Origin: Rhea pennata
Taxonomy: Eukaryota > Chordata > Aves > Rheiformes > Rheidae
Assembly: GCF_028389875.1 (NCBI RefSeq)
Contig: NC_084664.1
Location: 37,396,323 to 37,460,322 of the forward strand
DNA length: 64,000 nt
Reading direction: 5' to 3'
Below, in pieces: positions 1 through 13,400 of this stretch. The position numbers and the translations under genes were made by a program. How positions within the stretch are numbered: the stretch's first letter is position 1; every line of letters begins with the position of its first letter. The notes beneath the pieces were generated by a model, which was not told the origin of the DNA, did no database searches, and saw only the letters and a program-made list of their open reading frames with translations.

Positions 1-2029
1 TCTTATCTTCTTATTTTTTTTCCCCCAAGCAAATATTTGATAAGTAATGGTTGGTCAAATTATTAACTCTATTGCTGAGTACCAAGAAGTCTGGAAAATC
101 AGAGTGCTGGATGTTCTGAGGAAAGAGAAGTTGTAGCTGATTACATATGATTATTTTCTGCATTTTTATCACTTCTCTTGGTCTGTACCTGAGGTACCTG
201 CTTAGTCTCAATGCAAAGCAAAAAACAAAACAAAACAAAACAAAAAACAAAAAAAAAACTTAAAAAAAAATCCAGAGGTCTGCGAAATATATGGACCTAC
301 TATCTAATACTGTGGTGAATATAGAACTGTAACAGATTTTAAGAACACTGAAGGTAAATGGATTGCCAAGTGGAATTTGTTAGATGAATATAATAATTGG
401 GTTGCAGTCTTATCTGACAGCACTGGGCCTGACTTCAACTGTAGAAAATGAAATGTTTACTCCACAACATTAATGTTTGGGTTCATTGGGGGTCCAGAGA
501 TTTTCCGATAACAGTATTTAAGTAGACATTTTAAAGAAGGTGGATCACTCTGTTAGCTCTTACGGATGCTGTATATAGCAAGACAAACTTTCTTCTTTTG
601 TCAAACCACGAGTACAAGGATTAAAACCACACTAAATACCTAAATGAATGCCTACCTTTAGATGCTTGCTATGCCTAAGGGAACTATCCACTTCTCCATG
701 CTCTCTATTCACTCTGTCCTACAAGACAAATCCCCAACTGCTGATCCCATCAAAAGTCTACATGCAAGAATGCTTCAGAGACTGTCCCATCCCTTCTCCT
801 TAAATTCTTCCACTTCTCTTGCCAGTGCCATCAGATTTCCATTAAAAATAAAAATCTCAAGTCTTCATGGCACACTTTAAATACTCTTCATAGCAAGAGA
901 ATTGTAAATTGCCACCATCACTTCCATCTGACTAGTTCTTCTTGCTTTCCTTCCTATGTTTTCAATACCGACATTATATGATCCTGCCATTACTTGGCCA
1001 AATCTAGATAGTATTGACTCTCACTATTTCTTTTTTGTTTAATTTTACTTCAAGTCCTCCTTCATTAGTTTTTTTCCCTCAGCCCAAGCAATATAATGTT
1101 ATCTGTTCCTGCGCAAGGAGGACAGCCTTATTTTTCTCCCTGATGCACCAATTTTCTGAACTAAACTCCCATCTATTGTTTTAAACAATTGATCCTTGGG
1201 CAAAGATGGGAAAACAGAATAATCCCTCATTTAAATGATCAATGGAAAGGAATGACTAGGAGAAAATGTTGATCTCTGCTGCAGCCCTAATCATCTAAAG
1301 TGTTAGTGAAATTCAGAGATGGGAGGAGGGGAAAAGATTTACAGCAATAAGAACTCCCAGGGATGGAGGTCTGTAAGGAATGGCTCCCATATGGAATTGG
1401 AATGCTTTGTACACCGTGACTTAGCAATTAAATTTACAAGGTGTTGCTAAGTAGCAGTATCCCTGTAAACTCAGCAAACGTTGGAAATGCTGTTACAAAA
1501 CTAGGGACCTTTTTATTGCTTCTCACATTTCAATGGGGAAAAAGTCATTAGCAGAAGGCTGTTCTTTGTACAGACTTCCCTTCTGGGGGGTGGGGGAGTA
1601 TTCTGGTAAAAAATCTGTGGGTGGGTGCAGTATGGCCCATCAGCAAAGGCAAGCTTTTTAGCAGGAAAAGAAAATACGGAACAAAATAAGTATTTTGATC
1701 TAAATTAAAAAGTACTTGTCTGAAATGGCTGGACACTGATCTACTACACACATGTGTGTGTGTATAAATATATATATATATGTATATGTATAAATACACA
1801 TAAAAACATATATACATATATGTATACACATTTCCCCTTGGAACAAAAACTGCCTTTTAAATTCTTCTCAGTCAAGTTTCACTGACAAACTTGCTTGACA
1901 GGCATCAGGGACCTGAAGCAGGCTTCAAGGGAAAAAGTAGCCATCACTCATGTTTCATTGGATTTCTATGACAGAATGATCAAATTCTGTAGAACCTGGC
2001 ATAAGCACATCATTATCAAACCCTGCTTT
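1..2029. other. Gene desert, no gene seen
   Basis: AT-rich noncoding sequence with an A-rich (CAAAA)n tract (214-269) and a TG/TA microsatellite (1746-1830). Short open frames have no recognisable domains. Confidence 0.7.
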
Positions 2030-2350
2030 AGCATTTCTTAACTGATCACGGAGGCTGAGGTCCTTGGTGACTCCTGTTTTCTGGCACTGTTTGTAGTTAT
2101 TTGACCTTTTCTCAGTGGATAATCCACACAAAAAGCCCTAATTACTTCCCCAGCTTTGAGCGGTCCAGCACTGTGAATAATCAATGACACTGATTTAGGT
2201 ATTGCACAATCAGATGCTTATGGTGTTTAAAGAACATTTTTCCATTGACCTGCCACAGCCGTAGGACAATACCAAGCACTGAAGTTGCTGTTGTAATCAC
2301 AAGTTGACCAAGTGACCTTGGGGGTCTGAAGTTGATTACTGTGGCCTTTA
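2030..2350. promoter_or_regulatory. Candidate distal element with four half-sites and a DR2
   Basis: Four half-sites in one orientation lie at 2102-2107, 2246-2251, 2305-2310 and 2313-2318. The last two form a DR2, AGGTCA-CT-TGGTCA on the minus strand. The 13-mer AATCAATGACACT (2179-2191) also occurs beside the DR5 near 10.3 kb. The block is repeat-free. Enhancer function is inferred. Confidence 0.4.
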
Positions 2351-5300
2351 TTTGGACAGATACAACACATTTTTAATGATTTCTTTTTTTTTAAGCTTCT
2401 TAAAACAGCACTTAGTCACGATGCATCTAGGAAGATGCTGGTGTACTGAGAAATATCAGACCAAGATTTACCTACAGACATAGCTAAGAATTCTCTTCTT
2501 TCTTAGTATCATCTTATTTTTTATTTTGGCTGTTCGAAAACACCGTGCTGAGGGGTATTTGTTTCCAAATTTTGCTTTAAATTCATCCTTAAAAAAATAT
2601 CATGATTGGGCACTTAAATGTCTATTTCCTTCAAAGATTTCAAGAATGAAACCAAAAGAGGAGAAAAGGAAAATAGAAGTTGCCTAGATATTGTTATAGA
2701 TTGAATTTCTGGGAGAAGAAATAAGTAGATTCCTAGAAATTAAACAGTATCACATTTGGTGTTCTTCTCACCCATTCATGTAATAAGAATGTATTATTTG
2801 GTTTAATTTTACCACCTGCTCAGTTATTTCATCTTGAAAAAATAAAAAAAAAAAAAGAAAGACATTTTTTCTTTGGACATTTCCTTGGGCAAAGTTTATG
2901 ACAAAATATCTGATCATTTGGTGATGACTTTAAATCATACAATTCTTCCACCAGCCAGATAGAAAATAAAAAGTGTCAGTGAAGACATGCATAGAGGAAA
3001 AAGTGGATCCTCTTCCAGCAGAAATTTCAACTAGACCAGAAAGATCTTTCATCACGCAGATTTTATTGAAACAAAACCTATTTGTTCTACTGAAAGGAGT
3101 GTATTGCAGTAAAAGATGTGAAGGCTTATTTAGTTGATAATTTTACAATAATCAACTTGCTTTGCCAGAGACGTCTCAAGCAATTAGGAATATACCCTGG
3201 AAAAGAGGGGCACAGTATGCATACCCGCACAGTTTGCTGAAGGGCTGAGGATAGCTGCACCATCTTCCCACACCCAAGACACGGAGGAAGCCCTTTCTCA
3301 TTGCATGGCAGCCTCTGAAGCAGAAGTCAGCAGAAGAAGCAGTTTTATTGTGGAGTTTCTTATACTTTCACACTTCCTGCTAGAGGATGAGCGGGAAGGT
3401 AAACAGCAGCATCTAGTAAGAGAGCATCTAGTAATTTATTGAACAAGAAGCTGCATTTGTTTCTTCTGTAGAAAAGCCTGTCTCTAGCCAATTTCCTCTT
3501 TGAGGACACTACTGCAGTTCAGTCCTCCCTCAAATGAAATCTCCTCCTAAGAACACCTACTTATTTTTGCATCTATCCTGATCAAGTCTAAGCAATGACA
3601 TTTGATGGAATGGTTGGGGAAGTGCTCATTATAGAAAGTTTATATAGGGGATGCATCACGAGGACACAGCCAGCTTAGAGCCCATTTTGGTAGATGCTGG
3701 ACATGTATCACGTTCATTGCTCTGAAGCACTGGAGCTCTTCACCTGCCTATGTACTGTGTGACTCTGAGGCAGACGGTTACAGAAGAAGAACTGAATGAC
3801 AGGCTTTATGTACTATCTAGGAGCTTTCCCCCATTCCACTTTCTTTCCCCAAGGAAGGAAAATGCTCACCACAGAAGAATAAAATTTTAACAGTAAAGCT
3901 AGCATGGCTAGTGAAGTAAAAGTAGGCGTTGACTTTGCAGTAAGTTAGTAAGGTGGGGGAAGCAGAGTTGCTGGGACAGCCGTCCTCTGCTATGCTACAT
4001 TCACATCCTTCCTGGGCACATCACTGTCTTTTTAGGCATTACAAAGTCTTGTTGGATATATTTGTGCAGTCAGGGACTACACAATCCAATGAGGGATTGC
4101 AGGATGGCAGGAACAGAACAGCACAATTTATAAGGAGAAAAATACTTGAAAGGAGCCTTAGAAAGTGTACTGAGTAACTCAGCATTCAAGTTTATACTGC
4201 TCCTGTGATTTCGGTTTGCATGCCTAAGTTCTTGAGGCAAATAACTTAGCTTTCGACCGATCTTTGCCAGCTTAATTTAGTAATATTTTTAGAACAAGGT
4301 GGTTTTGAACACTGTCTCCAATGAATTAGGTACAAACATGTAAGTATGCATGAAGTTGTTTCATAAATCTTTAAAAAAATATTTAGGCTCAATGAATGCT
4401 TTGTTTCTAGGGTGTCACAAACTGCTGTTTTTTTCAAAAGACTGCTTGTTTGACAAGTGGTCAACACCCCTATTTCAAACTGGTTGTGTTTAATCTGCAG
4501 ACAAAATAGTCTTTCTTCTGAAACTAATTCTCTAGTATTAATTGATCTGAGCTGAAGCTATATACAGCAGTGCAAACTTTTTTCTAGTGATTGACAAGAG
4601 TATGGTGTACTGCCAGCATGCTGGGATATTGGTAGTCTTCACTGCACCTCTCCTTTGTTATGGTGCCCCCTCAGATGCTTGCACCATGAGCAGAGAAGAA
4701 TTGTGCTCAAAATTCCCTGGAAAAGCACGGCTTTGGGTAAGAACTGAGCTGCACTTGCATTTCAGGAGTTGCTGAGCGCTGAGATTTTAAAGCAGCCAGT
4801 AGGTTTCTTTTCTAAGTAGTAACTCTGTTTCTTTGTACCATATGGTTATGTTTAATGTGCTCTGCTGAGGGAGAGCTTTCAAGTCTAGCGGTATTTTCAA
4901 TACCAGAAAAGAAGTGGCTTCCTAATCAAACAGGTCTGAGCATACTATAATTTTGAAGAAATTGCATTGTTTCCAGAATGTCACTTTATCTGCTTTAAAT
5001 GTGTTCCTTTAAAAGCTGTTTAGTCTATCTTTGCAAATAAGCTATGATTACGGTTGTTGAGGTTGACTAAATAAACCTTTTGTTTATTAACATATGGACA
5101 GATTGAATTTCTTAATTGCTGGATTCACTACAACTGAGCTGAGCTGAAAATTAATTGAAATAAATAATCCTCCTCCCAATTCTCTGTTCTGCATCAGATA
5201 AAAATGTGAATAAGGTGCTTAGCCTTATTTCCCCCAAGATCAGATATTCTCAAGTATTTTAATTTCTCATGTCTTCAGATTGTTGGTAGCCCACTACCTC

Positions 5301-8300
5301 AGGTAATTTCCTTGAGATGAAAGAAAAGTAAGCTATCTTGCAAGCTGTCTTTGTGGATGTTGACCTGAACATCAGAGTAGCTGAATATTGGATGTCTGTT
5401 CAGCAGACTTCCTTAGGAAGATTTTTTTCAGAAGATCTGAAAATCAAACAAAACCTTACTAATAAGAAAACACTTGCCAAGCTACGAGTGGTCTTCTCTG
5501 TGTAACTTTGCTATTAAGAAAATGATATCTAAATAGCAGGCACTTCACTATCACATTCAGTGTTAGTGCTCAAGAGATATAGTCACAGGGTGTTTACATA
5601 GTGGTTCAAACAGTGATAAGACTGTTGATTCTTCTAAAAACTATCATGTTAAGTAGTAACTCAGATGAAAAACGTATTTTCATTTTATTGATTCCAGTCA
5701 AATAAAAGGTGTATGATTCATAATGGAAATACAAATACAGTGGCACATCACTGGAATTCATTTGGGGTCAAATCCGAATTCTTGCACAGGTCAGGGGGAG
5801 CTAAAGATTAGATTATAGCACTTCATTCTGTGTTTACTGTGATAATTCTTTAAAATGATGATTCTTAAAATAAAGAAGATGCTGTTTTGACTTTCCAACC
5901 ATGGTGTGAAATCGAAATATACTTAGAGATCCTGGCCTGCTGGGGCAGAGGAGGTTTATGCCTGTTCATTGACAAAATCTGATGGAAGAACTAGCTTTGT
6001 TATTTTATACCAAGAGCACAGGCAAGTCTTTAATAATCCTCCTTCCCTTTACACCTCATGTCCTCTGCTTCGTTCTGCTCTGAGTCTTAATAGAGAACAG
6101 CACATATCTTACATCGTGTGACACATCTACAGCTGCTGAAACAAGCCCTATCTCCATTTTATGTCTATTTTACATTTTTACGAAATACTTGTGAATCCTT
6201 CAGAAAAAAAAATACTTAAAAAAAATCTGCTTCCTAAATGCAAGATTAGGACATATATGCTTCCTAAATATAATAGCCTCATTTTTCTCCTGAACATGAA
6301 ATTCATCATATCATCAGATCTGACTGAAATTTACAGAGCTACTTATTGAGTTATTTTGATATATTTGATCTATTTTTATTGCATTGTGGAAAGAAAATGT
6401 GTTTATAGCTTTGTCCTATGAATATTTTCACAAGAATTTAATCAATAAATGCTTTAACCAAGAAAGTTTGCAGTTCTTCTATTTTGACAGTCATCTTCTC
6501 AAATGCTTAATCATTTTGGCAAAAATATTTTTTCCTCCAGATAAATTTCCCTTTCACAGTTCATGTATCTGCTACTTATTCAGAAAGACCAGTCCTGAGA
6601 ATCATTTCATTTCATTTGCGTGAGAATTCATATACTCTTCCCCAATATGAATTTAAGTACAGACTCTCTGTGAAAGGTAATTGCTTACATGACTTTTGCA
6701 AAAAAAGGCAAAATGTACTTAGCAAGTACATTCTGGGCTTCTAGTGGAAGTTGAAGTTTTTAGATTTTCTCAGCCAGTTAAAAATCCATTTTTCTATAGA
6801 GATGCCAGTTCCTGTAGACTTAAAATTAGGTAGTGGAATGTTTTATGGAGCATTTATGCTATAATCTACAGGAGAAAATCAAAAGAGAAGAGCTGTGTAA
6901 CCCCTCTGAAATCCAGAATACTGTAATGGTTGTTACTGTGAAAATCCATGTAGAAATTGTTCAAGCAAGATTGCTTCCCACCATCACACAGAGATTTCGT
7001 TCAGGATGGACAGGAGCATTCTGTGAAGATTTTGTATCAGGATAAGGCCATCTATTGAGGCTGTGATTAAAAGACAGAAGCTAATTACATGAAATCTCTT
7101 ATATATTTTTAAAATACACATTTTAGATATTAGAATTTAGGGTTATACTTCTGGCTCCTTTACTCGCATGGGTAATAACTCATTCTACAGGCACTGAAAG
7201 CAATAGAACCAGCTGTATAATAATATTGAATTGGGCTGTTGCCAGGATGCATATAAAAATTTTATTGTACTCAAAGCTTTAGAAAGGAGATGGAAGTAAT
7301 AAGGCAATTTAGAGAGGGACTATTCAGTTTATCAGCAACTGCAATCTTGGAAACTTCCTTTTCATAACCAAAGATGGGAAATTTCTGTGTTTTTATCAGC
7401 TGTACTTGTAGAAATTTGGAAAGAAACAGCCAGGTTGCAATGTCACTCCACAAGTTGGCTTTCAAGCATGGAAGACAAAGAGAAAACTGTCTGCACAGTG
7501 AGGTATCCTTTCTATGCCCATGCTTGGGTTTTATTCATTTTTGAATTATGCCTTTTCTTTCTAGAATTTCTTTAAAATTTACCAATAAGAAACATGCCTC
7601 AAAAAAAACAGTGTAAGTTTAATGCAAGTCAGCATTATACCATACAATGTGTGCCTAGCCTTCAGCTAGGCTTCCTCTGAAATTTCCAATTTTTTTCACT
7701 ATGACCAATATTCACTTGATACCTCAGGAAACGCCTGTGTTTTCAGAGCAGTAGAAATTTATAGTAGTGAATTAGGTTTGAAGCTCAAGGCAGATTTGCT
7801 TTCAGGGAGAGGGTCATTGATGTAGCAACATGTGAAGAGAAAGAGGAGCTGAGGAAGGTGAATAGCAGTGACTTAATAGCAAGGAGAGAAGAGTGAGTGG
7901 CTTGCAGGGTAAGCCATAGGACTGCAATGTGTAGCTGGTTGTCATGTGCGGCCCACAGATCCCAGAAGATTTCTACAATGCCCGTGAGAGGAAGACGAAT
8001 GAAGTAGCTTGAGCTCTCTGTCTGTCTCTGTGCCGGCCTGTCCCCCATCTGTCCTTCTTCTCCGCTGAGTTCTGCAACTAATTCCAACCAAATTTGGGAG
8101 AGGATAAAAGAAATATCCCAGAAATATTAAGTTCTTAGAAGAACCATGGAAATGATCGATTATATAGAGGAGGGAAATCATATAACTGGATCTACTTAAG
8201 GGCGGGCTGTGCTCAGCCGTTATTAGAGGATCCAAGCATTAGGCACAAGGCTGTTTGGCCAGGAACTTCTGTTACCCACATGATGTGAACTCATGGCTCA

Positions 8301-10249
8301 TTTTAATAAAAAAACATTTGCAGATCCTTGACAAGGTCATGCTCATATTCTACCTTGATGCTCCCAAAGAACTGCATTATTCTCACATTGTATTTGACTT
8401 GCAGCTTTACTTATGCCCAACTGTATTTAGTAGACTCCTGTAAGCTGAAGTGGATATTGTGCATTTTCTCAAAGGTAGCTGCAAAAACAGTCAAAGAACT
8501 AATAACATCTCTCTTTCACTTCTTAAGTTATAACATTAAATCAGCAGTGCCACTGCCTTCTGGATTGTTTTTCTGTCATCTCCTACATATAGGCAGTCTT
8601 TACTCATCCAACACCACAAGCTCAACATTGCATTTCTGCATCCTTGCCCATATCATAATTGTTCATTTCTTTCAAGGAGATCTTTCTTATCTTGTCATAT
8701 TCATAGACAGACCATACGCAGGTATTCTCATTACTAGAACTGAGCAAACAACTGTTTTACAGTTTGCAAGATGAATAAAAATTTTAGATCAACACAAAAG
8801 TGTCCTTAGTTTTCTCTGTGAAGCTACATTATCCTTCACCCCTGAAAAAGTAAAGAATACTGAACAAGAGTCAACTTTGTATAACAAAAATGCTTCTTTT
8901 AAAGATCAAGGTTTGGGGAAAAGAGTATTAAACCTTCTGATCCCTTATTAAACTAAGGCATGCTTAAACAAAAGATAAAATGTTTTGACTGTTTTAAAAA
9001 AAAACGCACCATATTCACCAAACTTGACATGAATTTGTCAGTTATTTCAGGTGAAGAAAAGGTGATTTTTGTAGTGAACAAACATTTTGTTCATGATTTT
9101 TAGGGCACTTGTATTCGTTTCTTTACTCTTTGGTGAGCATCAGGCCTCTGTGCTGTTGTACAGCTAGCCAAACGACTTGTTATCGTTATTGGAAATGATA
9201 GCACATGGAAGGCTCAGCCTTGGTGGTAAGATTGCGAGGGAGGGAACAGTGTCTCAGTGTGCTGTACCCTGATATCTGTCCTAGCCAGCCATGGGGAGGT
9301 CCCAGATAAGCCTGTCATCTTGACAGGGCAAATCAGTGCTGAAAAGCCTTTGCACTCCAAGGGGCTTAGACTGGTTGATACGACAGAGCCATCCCTTGAT
9401 AACCAGAAGCATCCTGCTTCCTCTGCCTCCTCTGCACTCCCCTCAGCCCCCTCTCACCTCGTCACCCAGGAGTGGGCCACCGCACACGTCTTGCGCTGAT
9501 ATGCATTAGTCCAGCTAACAGTTGTAGTGCTCAGCACGTTCACACAAGGATACCAACACTGCTGGTGTTTTTAATCAAAATTATTATTCACACTCAAGGT
9601 TACACCTATTTTACTGTAAAGAGAGTTGGAGAAACTGTGTCCAAACAGGCCCTTAATTTCTGAAACCTGTTAAACAATTCAGGCAGTAGTAGAAATTAAG
9701 CTACAAGTTTGAAAGATCTGATTGGTTGATTTTAATAGAAAAAGTAGATTTGTAATCCTGTCCATAAACACAATTGTAGTAAGAGATACAACCTTCTGCA
9801 CGTGATCTATTTCATAGTTGTCTATATTAAGAATACTTAAGATTTCTTGAAATGACATTTAACTTCAAAGGAGCTTGATAAAGTTCGACTTTTTTCACAA
9901 ACTGTTACCATGATTGTGAATTATTTTCTAACGTTTTGAACAGAAGCATTCCCAGAGGAATGACAAATTAGTTGATGGTGCTGCAAGAGATGCTTTGCAG
10001 TCCTCCTCTTTTGAAGTTCTTAATGATGTGAGTTTCTCAGTGTTACAGTCCTGGCTGCTGCTCACCCCATTCATTTAAAAGTTATGTGAAGTGAAAATTA
10101 TACATAGGCTTTTCTTCCCTTACCCGTGCTCCCAAGAGCTGCTCCCAGATGCAGATGTGATGATGTGCCTGTGCATGCCACTGTTACTAAACTGTAAGCA
10201 AAGCAAGAGAAAAGGCTGATTTAGAAAATAAACCTAAGGTGCTTGATGA
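2351..10249. other. Gene desert, no gene seen
   Basis: AT-rich sequence without recognisable repeats except an A run (2837-2859) and a short tandem duplication of AGCATCTAGTAA (3408-3434). A near-consensus PBX-MEIS site TGATTGACAA lies at 4588-4597. The longest open frame, 148 codons at 8328-8774, resembles no known protein. Confidence 0.7.
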
Positions 10250-10400
10250 GTGAAATGTCAAGTAGATTCATGTCTGGCAAAGGACTCTTCCTTGTCCATC
10301 ATCATTCAATCAATGACACTTGAACCTGGGTTGACCAGGTCACCACATCACCTCTGCTCAAAGCAGGGGAAAATTTATAGGTCACCTTTTTGAATGACAA
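10250..10400. promoter_or_regulatory. Candidate distal DR5 retinoic acid element
   Basis: The minus strand at 10337-10321 reads TGGTCA-ACCCA-GGTTCA, a direct repeat with five-base spacing and one off-consensus base. An AGGTCA on the plus strand (10337-10342) abuts it head to head, and another lies at 10379-10384. A PBX/MEIS-like AATCAATGACACT (10308-10320) sits immediately before the DR5. It is about 48 kb beyond HOXA1. Confidence 0.45.
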
Positions 10401-13400
10401 TTAGTACAAGAAGATATGGTAATCCTGCTGCCTTTCAAAGTGTTATTGTTTTACCATGCAAAAGTCTCAGTGTACCACGCACAGCAGTGTACCTGCTCTC
10501 TGTGTTCTTTACATGAAGGGAAACAAAAGACCTTTAGGAAACTGTCTCCCTGGTGGCTGTTGTCTGATTAGAAAGTCCTCAGGGGATTAGCAGTATGAAT
10601 TTCACAGCTTGTCCTCCCTACTCCCTCCCACCCCTCTGCATCAAGGTTAGAAGGATGTGCTTAGATCAAATCAGAAGGAGATTAAAGGAGAAGAAACCCC
10701 AGAGCAATTCTCTTTTGCATTTGAATGAATATTTGTAGTCAATAGTCATTTACCATTTCTTTTAAAATATCCTTCGGTTTTAGTGAAACAAAGTTCAAAT
10801 GTTGCCATAAGACAGTAATACCTTATACTTCCATTTTAGATTAGTTATATCATTTACAGTTAATTTGTTATACTTGTACATATTTGCTGTTGCATGTAAT
10901 CCTTCAATTTGCTCAAGAGATTTCATCAAGTCTCCAAGAAGATCAAAAGCTTTAAAGGTTTTGTTTGCATTTCCATGTAAGACTTACTACTTTCTCACTG
11001 CAAAATGGCCTAAAGAGCATTCTTTAAACCCATGCTAAGTGCCAACAGACAGAGCCTGCAGGGGACATCTTTGAGGTGTGCACAATCAAACAGAAATAAA
11101 TATTAAATTTTTGTACAACAAAGTGAGGGGGAACAAAAACCAATTTCCTATGATGCCCTCACTACATTGCCTGTGAAATCTGTTTCACCAGAGATGATGT
11201 TTAAAGGGGCAAATGATGCAGATGGGTTTCCTTAGCAAGAAGTTGTAAAGGATGTTTTAAAAAGCGCTGTATGGTACTAAAAAACAAAGATAGGAAAATG
11301 CTGTTCTAAGATATATTCATATATACCTGCATCTCTTACAAAATATTTGTAGTAAGAGCTGGTCCCTGCATTAGTCTCATCATGCTAGGTAGTATCGTAA
11401 GTTAAACCACAGATTCTTCATAAAGGGAAAAATAGATCACCCTTAATACAAACAGAGAGAATGCATGTCTGCAGGACTGATATGCAAGTAAAAACACTCT
11501 GGATTCATTTCTACTCTTCTCTACAGCTGGGTAATGTTATTTCTCTGACTAGATACAAATGGAAATTAGACTTAATACAGCACATGCTATAGCTTAAATA
11601 TTCGGCTGGTGAAAAGGTAAAATAGAAATACAGATCCTGGAACAGAAAGTGCCCTAGGATTGGCTTAGATTTTTGAAAATGCTCAGCTTTTTCTCTAGGC
11701 ACCTAAGTGAGTTGGCCAGCTTTCAATGGGGATTTCTCGGTTAGAGGTGCTCTGGCAGATCCTGGCTCCCTTGCTCTCTGTGTATATTTTACTATGGGAG
11801 AAATCCATTGATTTAAAAAAAGCTTTAGAAACAATGCATAAAAGCAGCAAAACAATTATTTATTGCAGCTTCCCTAACTTGGGTGTGTGAAGTTAGCCGG
11901 TTAAGTGGTTTGCCTTACCGTGTGTTGAGCATGCAGCCCAGTGTAAAAAGCAAAGTGTTCTGTGCAGTTTAAAATAGCAATTCCCATGCAGCTCTGTATG
12001 TGTAAGATTGTAGTGACCAGACACCTTTCGACTTCTGCGGCCCTTGGGAAAAGGAGTTGGTCCCTCTGTCTCCCGCAGCCAGCACCGACAGAGTGGCTCA
12101 GCTCCCTAACTTAGAGTGCAGTTACACAAACATTTTCTCTGGCAATAAAGCCAGCTGAAGAGCTTTCTGCAGCCTGTTTTCTGCCTCCCTGTCCTCTCCC
12201 AGAGTTCAGAGGTCTCTTAAATGTAATATTGTAACTATTTGTGAGGTTGTGTTTTGAGCTGGATCAGGGCAGTGACTGAAGGAGCTTTTCTTTCTGATTT
12301 TCTTTGTTAATAATGTTTTTAGACGTATTTAATCCAGAACAAGTCACTAATTGACCATATAGCAAAGATGCACTAATAGCTGCCTTTAAGCAACTCATGA
12401 TGTGATGCACAGAGAGACAAAGGACAAAATGAGCAACCAGGCTACGGCAAAGACTGGAACCCCTTGAACTGCCGTTCCTGCCAAAGAAAAATGTTCACCT
12501 TTCACATTCCTAGACTTAGCCATTGTGGTGATTGCTTGCCTTTAGCACTATCTCTGCAAATGTACATTTGCCTACAAATAATGTTAGCAGTATGGCTTCC
12601 AGCTAGTGTTCAGGTCAGATAGGAAGTATTGCACACCAAATAAGTGCAATCAATGCAGATTAATGATGCTTGCTTTCATTCATGTCTAGGTATTTCAAAG
12701 ATGCAGCTGATAGCCAATCTTTCATGCTTCTATTTACGCAAGCCACATTTGTTTGGTTAGCTTTTGGTTGATTGATTTTGTACTTCTGCTTGTTTGAGTT
12801 TTGTTAGGTTTATTTCATTTCATGACAATATGGCTGATTTATTTCTGACAACAGTAGCTGTTTAATGCAAAAGATTATTGAAAGCTTCATATAACTTATG
12901 TTTTTAATTTCTGGAAATACCACGTAGAAGCTGTAGGGAAAGACACTATATAAATCTTAAAGTTAAATAAATATTTACTGTACAAGTGACTTGTATTAAT
13001 GAATATTGCAGAGGGAGTGGAGCACACAGATTCACCAGGAAACAACTGCACAGCATAAAGCCTCCTTCGTCAGGCAAGGGCAGATTTGACACAGATTCAG
13101 AGTGGCTTTGCCTGGGTTTGCTCTGCTAGGGCCTGCTAGGTAGTGGTGCTCTTGGCATTCACTGGTAGGCGATGGCAGGAGAGCCTTTGCCAAAGGGTGG
13201 TCAGCATGAAATGTTATGTGCAAATCTTCAAATAAGAAGGAAAGTGATGTGGAATAAAAGAGCAAGTGAAGTCCTTCTGGAAGGATGATACAAATAGGAC
13301 CTATATAAAAAAAATGGAGACTGCAGACGTAGTCTCCTTTCCTCAGGAGTATTCTTGCTCATATGTCTTTTCTGTGTACATTTTTGTACCTCGTTCAGAA

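Noticed and set aside
1-2000. SKAP2 exons at the left edge
   Set aside because: No open frame with a recognisable SH3 or PH domain; the distance in other amniotes is larger than this window.
5361-5371. Overlapping half-sites TGACCTGAACA
   Set aside because: The half-sites overlap by a base, which is not a spacing used by RAR/RXR.
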